51,937 bases of DNA. Source: a virus. Both the position numbers and the translations under genes were made by a program. Below are positions 15,885 through 23,437 of the stretch, piece after piece. The stretch covers positions 1 to 51,937 of the IMG/VR virus record IMGVR_UViG_3300042922_000712; one strand, given 5' to 3'. Within the stretch, counting starts at the first letter, position 1. The number at the start of each line of letters is the position of its first letter. The notes under the pieces were generated by a model. That model saw nothing but the letters and a program-made list of their open reading frames with translations, did no database searches and had not been told where the DNA came from.

Positions 15885-16793
15885 CTAATCTTCAATATTT
15901 ATCCCAAAGAAGCGACTTGCTGCCTTTTTACATCTAGACACTGTACTTTTAGTAAATCCCCCACGCTCTATTGTTTTAAAATAACTTTTAATAAATTTCA
16001 TAGATTCTTGTTTGTCTAGTTTACTTAATTGTGCATCGGATAATTTGTAAAATTTATTAAAGTAATCTTTAACAATAGGTATACAAATATTAGATATATT
16101 GTTTTTACCATTCTGCATAGATACAAGTTTACATACCGCATCTATTTTCTGTGCAGTCACATTAAATGCCTCGTTGGGGACTTTGGTATCTAATGTATAA
16201 TTTCCACTTCTATAATCCTTTAATATATTTTCTAAACTATTTAAACTACGAGGGTATACACTATATATGTAATCATCTGGCTTGTGTTTTGGAACTAATG
16301 ATTTATATATAATATAGTTTGGAGATTCGAATAAAATTGTTCCATTTGGTATTGATGGAAGTGATTCAAAATTATTAGAATAGCCACTATACAATATTTC
16401 ATCTACAACTCTTTCATACGATATATGTCTTTCAAATGAATTAGTCGATTTTATTGTTATTAAACCTTTAGCCTCCATCTCCTTAATACCAGATGCATAT
16501 AATTTTATAGCGAATTTATTATTGTCAAAAATATTACGTATTAAATGGGTATCTGGGTTGTCTGCATTATTCTCTAATATTTCATTTGCTTGTTTTATAC
16601 TGGATGTCATAGTACTTTTCCCTAATGGGTAATTTACTATATATCTAGCATGTTCTAAAAAATCATCATATATCGATCTAGATTCTCGATATTCAAAAGT
16701 TATAATGTGCGCATTATATAGTATTTCGAATGCTACTGCTAATTTTCGTATTAGCTCATCGTTATCCTCCTTAGATAGTATTGCATCGTTCAT
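15885..16793 (-). CDS. Non-structural protein, paralogue of the gene at 14966
   Basis: The start is the ATG at 16791-16793 (MNDAILSKEDNDELIRKL) behind AAAGGGGGAA. A longer frame upstream runs through the promoter and terminator and is not credible. The 302-residue protein shares the GTILFE segment with the protein at 14966. It adds a C-terminal region (KSYFKTIERGGFTKSTVSRCKKAAS) that looks like a basic helix-turn-helix, possibly for DNA binding. The family is unknown. An early-type promoter lies 33 bases upstream. Confidence 0.65.
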   Translation of the reverse strand: MNDAILSKEDNDELIRKLAVAFEILYNAHIITFEYRESRSIYDDFLEHARYIVNYPLGKSTMTSSIKQANEILENNADNPDTHLIRNIFDNNKFAIKLYASGIKEMEAKGLITIKSTNSFERHISYERVVDEILYSGYSNNFESLPSIPNGTILFESPNYIIYKSLVPKHKPDDYIYSVYPRSLNSLENILKDYRSGNYTLDTKVPNEAFNVTAQKIDAVCKLVSMQNGKNNISNICIPIVKDYFNKFYKLSDAQLSKLDKQESMKFIKSYFKTIERGGFTKSTVSRCKKAASRFFGINIED

Positions 16794-16826
16794 AAATATT
16801 CCCCCTTTAATTTTATTATTCATTGC

Positions 16827-16838
16827 TATAATATATAA
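16827..16838 (-). promoter_or_regulatory. Early-type promoter motif
   Basis: The minus strand reads TTATATATTATA, then GCA and ATGAATAATA, an exact match to the consensus. The start at 16793 is 33 bases downstream. Confidence 0.65.
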
Positions 16839-16843
16839 TTCAA

Positions 16844-16878
16844 ATATACCACTACTGCAATGAGCAGTAGTGGTATAT
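16844..16878 (-). terminator. Long terminator-like hairpin after the SPRY-like gene
   Basis: A 15-bp perfect stem (atataccactactgc/gcagtagtggtatat) with a five-base loop lies immediately before the stop of the fibre gene is cleared (16882) and just ahead of the next promoter. Confidence 0.75.
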
Positions 16879-16881
16879 GTT

Positions 16882-18498
16882 TTAGAAAGTATCGTCTGGA
16901 AGATATCCGTTGTTCGCACTCTTAATGCTTGCATTTAAATAAGTTATATCTTTATCTACTGTTTGATGCGCTTCAGTATCAGTTACTGTGTTGTATGTTT
17001 TCATTAGCTTATTCAAACCAGGTTTTGTAAATATATCTTCACCAACATCAGGTGGTCCTACAACAATTATATCTCCAGAAATATAATTTGTTTTAATTGT
17101 CAAATATGGCTTAACTGTTATATCACCAGATATTTCGGCTTTAGTTGATAATAAATAGAATTCATTGTAATAATCAAATAAAGACATATATCCGTTTGGT
17201 ACTGTATCTTTAAATGCCGTAGCCCCAAAATTAAAACTTCCAGTTACGTAATTTTTGTATGCTCCTTCATTGTGTAAGAACAAATATGATGGAGTTCTCT
17301 GATCTCTAAAGTCTATATTTTTAGCCTTAAATGTATATAGTGGAACTTTATCAATAAGTATGGATATTTCATTATCAGCTAAATTAAGACACACTCCTAT
17401 TATCTTTCCTTGCTCAGGAGAAATAGATGTATCTATATCGCTTATTTGATTTACAATTGGCATTAAATCCTTTACTTCAGTATATGTATAATTATGCCAT
17501 GTCTTATGATATAAAGGCATTCTCATTGATCTAGACTGAAGTGTATTCATAGAATTACTGACACCAATTGACACAGGAACACCAATTATATTATTTATAA
17601 GCTCTCCTTCTTTTACATATAGCTCTAAATATATTTTTTGGTTTGTTGGTATTGGAAGATTACAAAATACATTCCCCCCATCGGCTAAATAATTAGTAGA
17701 ACTTACGTAAGGTAATGTATACTCTAAATCATCTTTTATTATAGCAGTTTCAGATAATAATATTAAAGATCCATCTCCTTTAATATCATTAGTAACGTTG
17801 ATTGTAGCGTTTATCTCTTTAGTATTTTCTCCATATGTCGATGGTCTTTCTACAGTAATAGTACCAGATATTTCTGCTTTGATGGATTCTTTTCTATAGT
17901 ATTCACCATAGACAGTATTGTATCCATCTGGCAAATAGCTTGCGCCGTTTCTACCAAAGTTTACATTTCCCTTTAGATCAGATGCTATATTACCCCAAAT
18001 ACATAAATAGAAATTTTCTTCTTCATTTATTTTAAATAGGCTTGGATAAAACGAATAGAACGGTTTACCGTTATTATAGAAACAAATAAAGTTATTATCG
18101 TAATCTACAGATACTCCTATTACATCTGTAGCGCCAGGTATTTTAGAATATATATGACCTGGAACTCTATGTAGATCTTCTGCTGTTTTGTTATATTTTT
18201 CTATAATATCGTAGTCTTTACCTTCGACATAGAACAGAGATCCTATACAAAAATCTGCATTTAATATACCAAATGACGGCTCTTTATGAATACCTGCATA
18301 TATTGGTATATTGCGCCTTCCTACACTTTGAGTGTAGTTTTTTATAGTAAACTCAAAATATACTTTACTATGTTTAGCTATAGGTTTATTTGATATTAGA
18401 AGAAATGCTTCATTAATACTAAAATTTAGACCATCTATACATAATGCACTATCTGGTTCGCTTGTATTATTATATGGAACCATAAATACTTTTTCCAT
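16882..18498 (-). CDS. Virion protein with two SPRY-like domains and E-I-S-G-D repeats
   Basis: The start is the ATG at 18496-18498 (MEKVFMVPYNNTSEPD) behind GGAGGG. The 538-residue protein has two tandem SPRY/B30.2-like domains. The first has VIGVSVDYDNNFICFYNNG near residue 145, the second IIGVCLNLADNEISILID near 375. Each is followed by a short beta repeat of the form AEISGTITV/AEISGDITV. The same E-I-(S/N)-G-D-I repeats form the C-terminal half of the protein at 46139. SPRY domains bind ligands. Here they are probably displayed on a fibre. No enzyme motif is visible. Confidence 0.65.
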   Translation of the reverse strand: MEKVFMVPYNNTSEPDSALCIDGLNFSINEAFLLISNKPIAKHSKVYFEFTIKNYTQSVGRRNIPIYAGIHKEPSFGILNADFCIGSLFYVEGKDYDIIEKYNKTAEDLHRVPGHIYSKIPGATDVIGVSVDYDNNFICFYNNGKPFYSFYPSLFKINEEENFYLCIWGNIASDLKGNVNFGRNGASYLPDGYNTVYGEYYRKESIKAEISGTITVERPSTYGENTKEINATINVTNDIKGDGSLILLSETAIIKDDLEYTLPYVSSTNYLADGGNVFCNLPIPTNQKIYLELYVKEGELINNIIGVPVSIGVSNSMNTLQSRSMRMPLYHKTWHNYTYTEVKDLMPIVNQISDIDTSISPEQGKIIGVCLNLADNEISILIDKVPLYTFKAKNIDFRDQRTPSYLFLHNEGAYKNYVTGSFNFGATAFKDTVPNGYMSLFDYYNEFYLLSTKAEISGDITVKPYLTIKTNYISGDIIVVGPPDVGEDIFTKPGLNKLMKTYNTVTDTEAHQTVDKDITYLNASIKSANNGYLPDDTF

Positions 18499-18550
18499 TA
18501 TACTCACCCTCCATTCAATTATATTAATGTAAGCTTACATGTTTTTAAGA

Positions 18551-18577
18551 AAAAAGAAAGGAACTCCCTTTCTTTTT
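18551..18577 (-). terminator. Hairpin after the gene at 18583
   Basis: The stem aaaaagaaagg/cctttcttttt with a five-base loop is followed on the minus strand by CTTAAAAAC. The A/T-rich flanks allow termination in either direction. Confidence 0.6.
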
Positions 18578-18582
18578 ATATA

Positions 18583-18849
18583 CTATTTAAGATTAGGATA
18601 TTTTTCTTCTATCCTATCTTTATATAGATCATAAAATAATAAACGAAGTCCTGAATGAATGGCAACCTCAGTAATCTTTATATCCAGACCTTTTTCTCTA
18701 GCAGCTTTTAAATTTTTTATACTAGTATTTACAATATCTAAACACTCTTCATCGGTAAGATCAATTTCTATTTTTACTCCATTTACTGTCATATTATTAA
18801 TAGCATTTCTTACATCTTTAATTGTAATATTATCATGCCGTTTTTTCAC
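18583..18849 (-). CDS. Small LTDEECLDxx-family protein
   Basis: A GTG at 18847-18849 overlaps the upstream stop as TAGTG and lies eight bases after GGGAG. The ATG three codons earlier touches that site and is less likely. The 88-residue protein has IEIDLTDEECLDIVNTSIKN in the middle, which matches ELTDEECLDVLKHALNA at 19274 and TLTEAECFNVLSTAVKH at 19602. The three genes are paralogues of unknown function. Confidence 0.6.
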   Translation of the reverse strand: MKKRHDNITIKDVRNAINNMTVNGVKIEIDLTDEECLDIVNTSIKNLKAAREKGLDIKITEVAIHSGLRLLFYDLYKDRIEEKYPNLK

Positions 18850-19205
18850 TATGAGCATCTCCCTATTCTTCTTAATATTTCTTTATACATTTCTGCACCT
18901 CTAACTTTCTGTTCGTCATTGATAAAATCAGTACTATCTAAGTCCAATGAGTTTATAAAGCAATATATGTAAAGAGCTTCTGGATAGTGTCGTCTTTGTC
19001 TTAATCCTGGTAAAAGATCTTCTGTTAGAAATAATTGATTTCCCTTACAGTATTTAAATATATCATGTAATTCATTATCTTGAATTACATTAGCAAAACC
19101 TATTGGAGTTATCCCTTTATCTATATTTGATACATCTGAAAGTGGGACTACTTCCCTTTTGCAGCCTAGTATAATACATACCTCGTATAATGCAATTTCA
19201 TCCAT
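18849..19205 (-). CDS. Small protein, unknown
   Basis: The start is the ATG at 19203-19205 (MDEIALYEVCIILGCKR), nine bases after GGGAG. An ATG three codons earlier directly touches the site. The 118-residue, mostly helical protein has no recognised domain. Its stop overlaps the start of the next gene, so the two are co-translated. It is preceded by an early-type promoter at 19236-19247. Confidence 0.6.
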   Translation of the reverse strand: MDEIALYEVCIILGCKREVVPLSDVSNIDKGITPIGFANVIQDNELHDIFKYCKGNQLFLTEDLLPGLRQRRHYPEALYIYCFINSLDLDSTDFINDEQKVRGAEMYKEILRRIGRCS

Positions 19206-19235
19206 TTTATTCATCTCCCATCTATTATTCGTTTA

Positions 19236-19247
19236 TATAATATATAA
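19236..19247 (-). promoter_or_regulatory. Early-type promoter motif
   Basis: The minus strand reads TTATATATTATA, then TAAACGAATAATAG. It lies 30 bases before the start at 19205 and directly after a terminator. Confidence 0.6.
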
Positions 19248-19250
19248 TCA

Positions 19251-19281
19251 AAAAATAAAGAGCTGGCTACTCTTTATTTTT
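19251..19281 (-). terminator. Intrinsic terminator
   Basis: The stem aaaaataaagag/ctctttattttt has a seven-base loop. It overlaps the stop of the gene at 19274 and has a T-rich 3' arm on the minus strand. Confidence 0.7.
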
Positions 19282-19564
19282 TATTAATAACTTCAAATGG
19301 AGGATAGATATATTTTATTTTATTACTAAATAAAGTGCGCGCGGAATAACAAATTATATCATCTATACTTGTCATTAACATCATTTCACTTTTATTTATA
19401 AATGCATTTAATGCATGTTTCAATACATCTAAACATTCCTCATCTGTCAATTCTAGGTTTATTTTTCGCCCACGATCAACCAATTTTGTAAGCGAATCTC
19501 TTACATGTAGAATAGATAGCTGTACAGTTACAGTTCCATTTTCTTCATCTATTTCAATAATTAT
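19274..19564 (-). CDS. LTDEECLDxx-family protein with a non-canonical start
   Basis: The longest frame with a standard start uses a TTG at 19481-19483 and has no ribosome binding site. The reading frame continues upstream for 27 codons that match the paralogue at 19602: IIIEIDEENGTVTV here, MIIINREAGTVAF there. Where the paralogue has ATG, this gene has ATA (19562-19564), four bases after GGAAGTGA. An in-frame TGA lies two codons further up. So it either starts at ATA or ATT, or has lost its start. The full product would be 96 residues. Confidence 0.5.
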   Translation of the reverse strand: MIIEIDEENGTVTVQLSILHVRDSLTKLVDRGRKINLELTDEECLDVLKHALNAFINKSEMMLMTSIDDIICYSARTLFSNKIKYIYPPFEVINKK

Positions 19565-19601
19565 ACTTCACTTCCTTACTTATAAAATAGAACATCGGAT
19601 A

Positions 19602-19865
19602 TTATACATAGTATCCGTGTCTATCGTCTCTACCATTAATAATTCTAGCTCTGTATATTGTGAATATCCAGAACTCAATTACATCATTTCTAATACCTTC
19701 GTCTAGATCATGATGTTTAACTGCTGTACTAAGGACATTGAAACATTCTGCTTCTGTTAGAGTCCCACCTTTGAATCTGATATTCCTGTCGGATATCACT
19801 CTTCTCACGTCATTAGTACACCATTCGAATGCAACTGTCCCAGCTTCCCTGTTTATAATAATCAT
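19602..19865 (-). CDS. Small LTDEECLDxx-family protein
   Basis: The start is the ATG at 19863-19865 (MIIINREAGTVAFEW) behind AGGGGGATT. The 87-residue protein has TLTEAECFNVLSTAVKH in the middle, shared with the genes at 18583 and 19274, and ends in a short basic tail (NGRDDRHGYYV). It is the first gene of the small minus-strand cluster and is preceded by an exact early-type promoter. Function unknown. Confidence 0.65.
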   Translation of the reverse strand: MIIINREAGTVAFEWCTNDVRRVISDRNIRFKGGTLTEAECFNVLSTAVKHHDLDEGIRNDVIEFWIFTIYRARIINGRDDRHGYYV

Positions 19866-19907
19866 TTCAATCCCCCTACTTAATATAGTATTGTGTCTAT
19901 TCATCTT

Positions 19908-19919
19908 TATAATATATAA
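19908..19919 (-). promoter_or_regulatory. Early-type promoter motif
   Basis: The minus strand reads TTATATATTATA, then AAG and ATGAATAG, an exact consensus match. It lies 42 bases before the start at 19865 and opposes the plus-strand motif at 20007. Confidence 0.65.
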
Positions 19920-20006
19920 CCATTTTATTTAACCTTCACTCAAAAATGTAAGTATTTCCAATAATTCCCAGGAACATAGACAAAATGCAATATCTTTATA
20001 TTTTAA

Positions 20007-20018
20007 TCATATATTATA
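20007..20018 (+). promoter_or_regulatory. Early-type promoter motif, plus strand
   Basis: The plus strand reads TCATATATTATA, then AAG and ATGAATAATAG, with one mismatch in the core. It faces away from the minus-strand promoter at 19908 and leads to the plus-strand island at 20110-21274. Confidence 0.6.
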
Positions 20019-20109
20019 AAGATGAATAATAGATTCATAGCAATATGATCTATTATCTAACAGCGTACTATTATACTAACTAAAAAATATATTGGAGGCA
20101 GATTATACT

Positions 20110-20190
20110 ATGATATTGGATTTATTTGTAGGAAGTATAGTTATTTTATCAGCATCGTATATTTGGCTGATCACTGGGATGAATCGTTAA
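20110..20190 (+). CDS. 26-residue membrane peptide
   Basis: This short frame begins with an ATG behind TTGGAGGCAG and encodes one hydrophobic segment (FVGSIVILSASYIWLITG). It lies 91 bases after a promoter motif and is followed by a strong hairpin at 20197-20226. Length, ribosome binding site and flanking signals support a real small membrane protein. Function unknown. Confidence 0.5.
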   Translation: MILDLFVGSIVILSASYIWLITGMNR

Positions 20191-20196
20191 TAAAAT

Positions 20197-20226
20197 ATAA
20201 GGGATGAGATTGATCTCATCCCTTAT
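20197..20226 (+). terminator. Hairpin after the membrane peptide gene
   Basis: A 14-bp stem (ataagggatgagat/atctcatcccttat) with a two-base loop is followed by ATTATTTG. It separates the peptide gene from the gene at 20252 and may be only partly terminating, because no promoter motif lies between them. Confidence 0.65.
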
Positions 20227-20251
20227 ATTATTTGTGAGGAGAAAGGTTAAA

Positions 20252-20686
20252 ATGATATATCGATTTAGCGAAAAACAATATTATATACCATGTGGCGAAG
20301 AAGCTATAAATAAGTTAGCATGGTGGATTGATGGCGGAGAAGAAGCAGGACGGTTTTGTATATTTGGCAATCCAGAGGATGAAGTGCAAGATACTGTATA
20401 TCTTATAGCACATGGAACTCCAGAGGGCTATATAAAAATGCTTGATACTATCTACTATCCTGAAGCTATATTGAGAGGTTTAATATTAGACAAAGTTATA
20501 GATTCTTCTATAAAACATGTATATACTTTATCTTGCTACGGAGGAAAACAAGAACCGGCTACAGTTGATGGTGTTGTGATTAGCAGTCTACATACTTCTA
20601 TGCAAAAAATACTTATACAAGATCTAATTGGCGTTGATACGACCACAGGTAAAGCTATTGCGTTTACTTTAGATTATGAAGAATAA
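20252..20686 (+). CDS. Caspase-fold-like candidate protein
   Basis: The start is the ATG at 20252 (MIYRFSEKQYYIPCGEE) behind GAGGAGAAAGG. An upstream in-frame ATG has no site. The 144-residue protein contains VYLIAHGTPEGY with H54-G55 and KHVYTLSCYGGKQ with C95. A strand ending in HG, then a strand ending in a Cys about 40 residues later, is the His-Cys dyad arrangement of caspase-fold peptidases such as C11, C80 and CHAT. It is shorter than those families, so it may be a minimal or inactive member. Its substrate is unknown. Confidence 0.5.
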   Translation: MIYRFSEKQYYIPCGEEAINKLAWWIDGGEEAGRFCIFGNPEDEVQDTVYLIAHGTPEGYIKMLDTIYYPEAILRGLILDKVIDSSIKHVYTLSCYGGKQEPATVDGVVISSLHTSMQKILIQDLIGVDTTTGKAIAFTLDYEE

Positions 20687-20708
20687 AACCATCGATATCG
20701 ATGGTTTT
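20685..20708 (+). terminator. Intrinsic terminator
   Basis: The palindrome aaaaccatcgatatcgatgg-tttt is followed by ATTTTTTG directly after the stop of the gene at 20252. Confidence 0.85.
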
Positions 20709-20717
20709 ATTTTTTGA

Positions 20718-20729
20718 TTATATATTATA
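20718..20729 (+). promoter_or_regulatory. Early-type promoter motif, plus strand
   Basis: The plus strand reads TTATATATTATA, then AAA and ATGAGCATAA. It sits between a terminator and the gene starting at 20768, 38 bases downstream. Confidence 0.65.
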
Positions 20730-20767
20730 AAAATGAGCATAATAAATTATACAAGAGGAGAAACAAA

Positions 20768-21274
20768 ATGGCTAAAAAATCAGATTTATACGATGGAGCA
20801 AATGTTATATTTAAAAATGGCGTTAGAGGTCAATTTATTGGCGGAAAATTTATATATACCCATGTTTTTAAGTATATTCAAATAGATGGCGGTAAAGAAG
20901 AATCGCGCCGCCAATCAAATAGTTTTGATATCAGACATTATGATGGCGATTTAAATAATAATTACAATCCAGATTTTTCAATAATTAAAATAGAGATAGA
21001 AGAAGATAAATATAGTATTCGTGATCTCGAAGAAGAAATATTTAGATTTGAAGATATACGAATAGTTATACGAGGATATGTGAATTGTAGAGTAGAAAAA
21101 TATTTATATAAAAGAAAAGCTTTTGGAAATACGACTTTAAAAGACTGGATAGAGACTAGGGTACAGCCATTAATTGGAGATCTAAAAATAGAAGTAATAA
21201 ATGGAAGGGGGCATGTCATGATCCATCCAAGAACAAAATTAGAATCTATCCGCAATAGCTATAAGTTAGATTAA
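20768..21274 (+). CDS. Unknown protein of the plus-strand island
   Basis: The start is the ATG at 20768 (MAKKSDLYDGANVIFKNG) behind AGAGGAG. An upstream in-frame ATG lacks a site. The 168-residue, basic protein begins with an SH3-like small barrel (ANVIFKNGVRGQFIGGKF) and continues as charged strands and helices, with no recognised family. It has its own promoter and terminator, as is typical for early phage genes that act on host functions. Confidence 0.65.
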   Translation: MAKKSDLYDGANVIFKNGVRGQFIGGKFIYTHVFKYIQIDGGKEESRRQSNSFDIRHYDGDLNNNYNPDFSIIKIEIEEDKYSIRDLEEEIFRFEDIRIVIRGYVNCRVEKYLYKRKAFGNTTLKDWIETRVQPLIGDLKIEVINGRGHVMIHPRTKLESIRNSYKLD

Positions 21275-21283
21275 GAAGAAAAC

Positions 21284-21307
21284 AAACCCGTCGATATCGA
21301 CGGGTTT
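21284..21307 (+). terminator. Terminator between convergent genes
   Basis: The palindrome aaacccgtcgatatcgacgggttt is followed by TATTTTTTTATTT on the plus strand. It lies between the converging genes ending at 21274 and 21315 and may serve both. Confidence 0.85.
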
Positions 21308-21314
21308 TATTTTT

Positions 21315-22481
21315 TTATTTATATGGCAACTCCGGCATGCTATTTTCTACGTTCCAGTCTTCATTATAGTGATATACTCGCTTCACCTTTTCGATATCTA
21401 CGACATCGGCTTTATTATATTCTAAAAATATCTCTCTTTCTATATTTCTTAAAACACACGTTTGATATAACTTATTCTGCATATTGCCAGTTCTAAATAG
21501 ATTAGTCGCAGGACATTCGAAGCAATGTAAACTACTACATTGAGTATTATAACACATAGGAACCTCTTTATATTGATCTATGAAGGATTTTACTTTATCT
21601 CTATAAAATCCTTCTTCTATACTACCCATATAGAGTTCACAGCCATTAAATACTGCATCTTTACTAAAGAAACCACATGGTGCAATTTTACCATCCATTT
21701 CAATATATAAACTCCTACCAAGATGACGACAAGCTATAGATCTGAGTCTGTCTTTTTCTTTATCTAGACAATACTCAGTAAAATATAAAGCATCCCAGTT
21801 GGAGTAGGTAAAATTATATTCTAATTTTAGAGTTGCTATTTTTTCTAATTGAGCTGTAGCTTTTTCAATAAATTTTAAATCTCTATATTCTTCGCAATCT
21901 GTCAAGTAGTAATATTCTAGTTTATTGCATCCATTATCTAATGCATACTTAAAACTATCATAAAGCGTATCTACTGTATTTGGAGTTAATGCTATTCTAA
22001 TAAGTATATCATCTTTATATCTAGACCTTCCAATGATAGAGAGTTTATTATTAAAAAATAAATTATCGTACTTTTTATTTTTTGGCTTCCTAGAATTAGA
22101 TGAAGAAAATATGCCATCCCAGCTATATTTGCAGCCCCATGATCTAAGTACACCTTCATCCATTAATTCAATTAAACCTTCCATATTAGTACCATTGCTA
22201 ATAGTAGTAAAATTTATTTTAATATCTTTCATACGCTCTAATTTAGATAGCTTTTTATATGCATATCTAATATCATCACAAAATAAACTTGGCTCTCCTC
22301 CAGTAACCTTAAATTCTAAGTCTTCATCTAAAGGAAGCTTAGATAATAAATTAATCATATCATCATACTTATCAAATTTATTATCAATAGTTTTTGTATC
22401 ATACTTTTGAAAACAATATTCGCAGTCAAGATTGCAATATTGTGCTATCTTAAAAGTTACTGCTGTTATATTTGTAAACAT
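21315..22481 (-). CDS. Orphan radical SAM/SPASM-like enzyme
   Basis: The 388-residue protein has CNLDCEYC (C16, C20, C23) and an intact FKVTGGEPSLF near residue 62. Its C-terminal cysteine-rich region includes IEMDGKIAPCGFF and a dense cluster (MCYNTQCSSLHCFECP) before a last TCVLRNIERE. It is a clear paralogue of the protein at 25933, sharing SWDGIF, SRYKDDILIR or SKYKDDILIR, and the C-terminal cluster. Unlike the other radical SAM genes it has no cysteine-array protein next to it. The substrate is unknown. Confidence 0.8.
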   Translation of the reverse strand: MFTNITAVTFKIAQYCNLDCEYCFQKYDTKTIDNKFDKYDDMINLLSKLPLDEDLEFKVTGGEPSLFCDDIRYAYKKLSKLERMKDIKINFTTISNGTNMEGLIELMDEGVLRSWGCKYSWDGIFSSSNSRKPKNKKYDNLFFNNKLSIIGRSRYKDDILIRIALTPNTVDTLYDSFKYALDNGCNKLEYYYLTDCEEYRDLKFIEKATAQLEKIATLKLEYNFTYSNWDALYFTEYCLDKEKDRLRSIACRHLGRSLYIEMDGKIAPCGFFSKDAVFNGCELYMGSIEEGFYRDKVKSFIDQYKEVPMCYNTQCSSLHCFECPATNLFRTGNMQNKLYQTCVLRNIEREIFLEYNKADVVDIEKVKRVYHYNEDWNVENSMPELPYK

Positions 22482-22510
22482 TTACTTCACCCCTTATTAG
22501 AAAAAATAAA

Positions 22511-22532
22511 AGAGAATGCATATGCATTCTCT
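22511..22532 (-). terminator. Intrinsic terminator
   Basis: The palindrome agagaatgca ta/tgcattctct is followed on the minus strand by TTTTATTTTTTC, directly behind the exported-protein gene at 22540. Confidence 0.85.
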
Positions 22533-22539
22533 TATACTT

Positions 22540-22917
22540 CTATTCTTTAGTTAAAGAATAATATTCAGTATTCCACACACCAGTATTACTGCGCCAAGTT
22601 GACATCTCCGCATAATATCTACCTTGATCTGGATAATATGTAACTGCTATTTTTGCTGTAACTCCCTTGTGATCAAAATAGATTAAACTATTTCCGTTAG
22701 GATCGGTATAACCCTTTCCATTGATAATATTACATTCAGATCCATCTTTACTTTTCCATACAAATACAGCACGTTTTCCTTTTTCTGTATCTAACCATTG
22801 ACCCTGTAGAATTTGATACGCCTCATTGTAATTAAAATGCTGAGCATTTACATGAGTTGTATTGACTCCTAGAATTAAATAGAATGCAACCATAAGACAT
22901 ACTAATAGTTTTTTCAT
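22540..22917 (-). CDS. Small secreted protein
   Basis: The 125-residue protein begins with a signal peptide: MKKLL, a hydrophobic core VCLMVAFYLILGV, then a likely cleavage site after HVNA (residue 25). The mature part is about 100 residues, rich in Tyr, Trp and Gly, with a repeating beta pattern that could be a small lipocalin-like or YcdA-like barrel (GQWLDTEKGKRAVFVW near residue 40). It has a strong AAGGAGA site and an early-type promoter. A phage gene for an exported protein may alter the host envelope during infection. That is inference. Confidence 0.65.
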   Translation of the reverse strand: MKKLLVCLMVAFYLILGVNTTHVNAQHFNYNEAYQILQGQWLDTEKGKRAVFVWKSKDGSECNIINGKGYTDPNGNSLIYFDHKGVTAKIAVTYYPDQGRYYAEMSTWRSNTGVWNTEYYSLTKE

Positions 22918-22972
22918 AATCTTTATCTCCTTTTATTTTTATATATTTGAGTTTGATATTTTTATTCATCTC

Positions 22973-22984
22973 TATAATATATAA
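22973..22984 (-). promoter_or_regulatory. Early-type promoter motif
   Basis: The minus strand reads TTATATATTATA, then GAG and ATGAATAA, an exact consensus match, 55 bases before the start at 22917. Confidence 0.65.
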
Positions 22985-23034
22985 TCATAAAAAGAAATTG
23001 ATACTTTAGTTCTATTAATAGACTTAAATATTTT

Positions 23035-23436
23035 CTAATATCCAATTTTATTAGTAAAAAATCTCACATTTATTCTATTATCTATAATAGCACATTCTTG
23101 TATAGATGCCAAAATTATGTGTAATTCACTAGGATTATAAATATTTTTAGAATAGCTTATTTCAAATAGAGGACTTTCCCCTCCTTCCATTCTTATAGTA
23201 TAGCTAGAAGATATAAATCTTCTAATAATTGAATGAAATTTTTCAATTTCATTTGGAGTAAATACTAAAATAAAATTTGTACCATTTTCAGATTGTCTAT
23301 CCAAGTTAAATGATTTAAATCCAGTAGATGCTTCTTTAATAAAAAATTCTAACTCTTTATAAGTTAATAGCGTTAACTTTGGAACTTTTAAAAATGATAA
23401 GCTAGGAATATATCTTGATATTTTTTTGTTACCCAT
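23035..23436 (-). CDS. Unknown protein coupled to the SLOG gene
   Basis: The start is the ATG at 23434-23436 (MGNKKISRYIPSLSFLK) behind GGAGGGC, which overlaps the end of the SLOG gene. The longer open frame starts inside that gene. The 133-residue protein has mixed strands and helices and no recognised domain. Tight spacing suggests it is co-expressed with the SLOG protein. Confidence 0.6.
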   Translation of the reverse strand: MGNKKISRYIPSLSFLKVPKLTLLTYKELEFFIKEASTGFKSFNLDRQSENGTNFILVFTPNEIEKFHSIIRRFISSSYTIRMEGGESPLFEISYSKNIYNPSELHIILASIQECAIIDNRINVRFFTNKIGY

Positions 23437-23437
23437 T

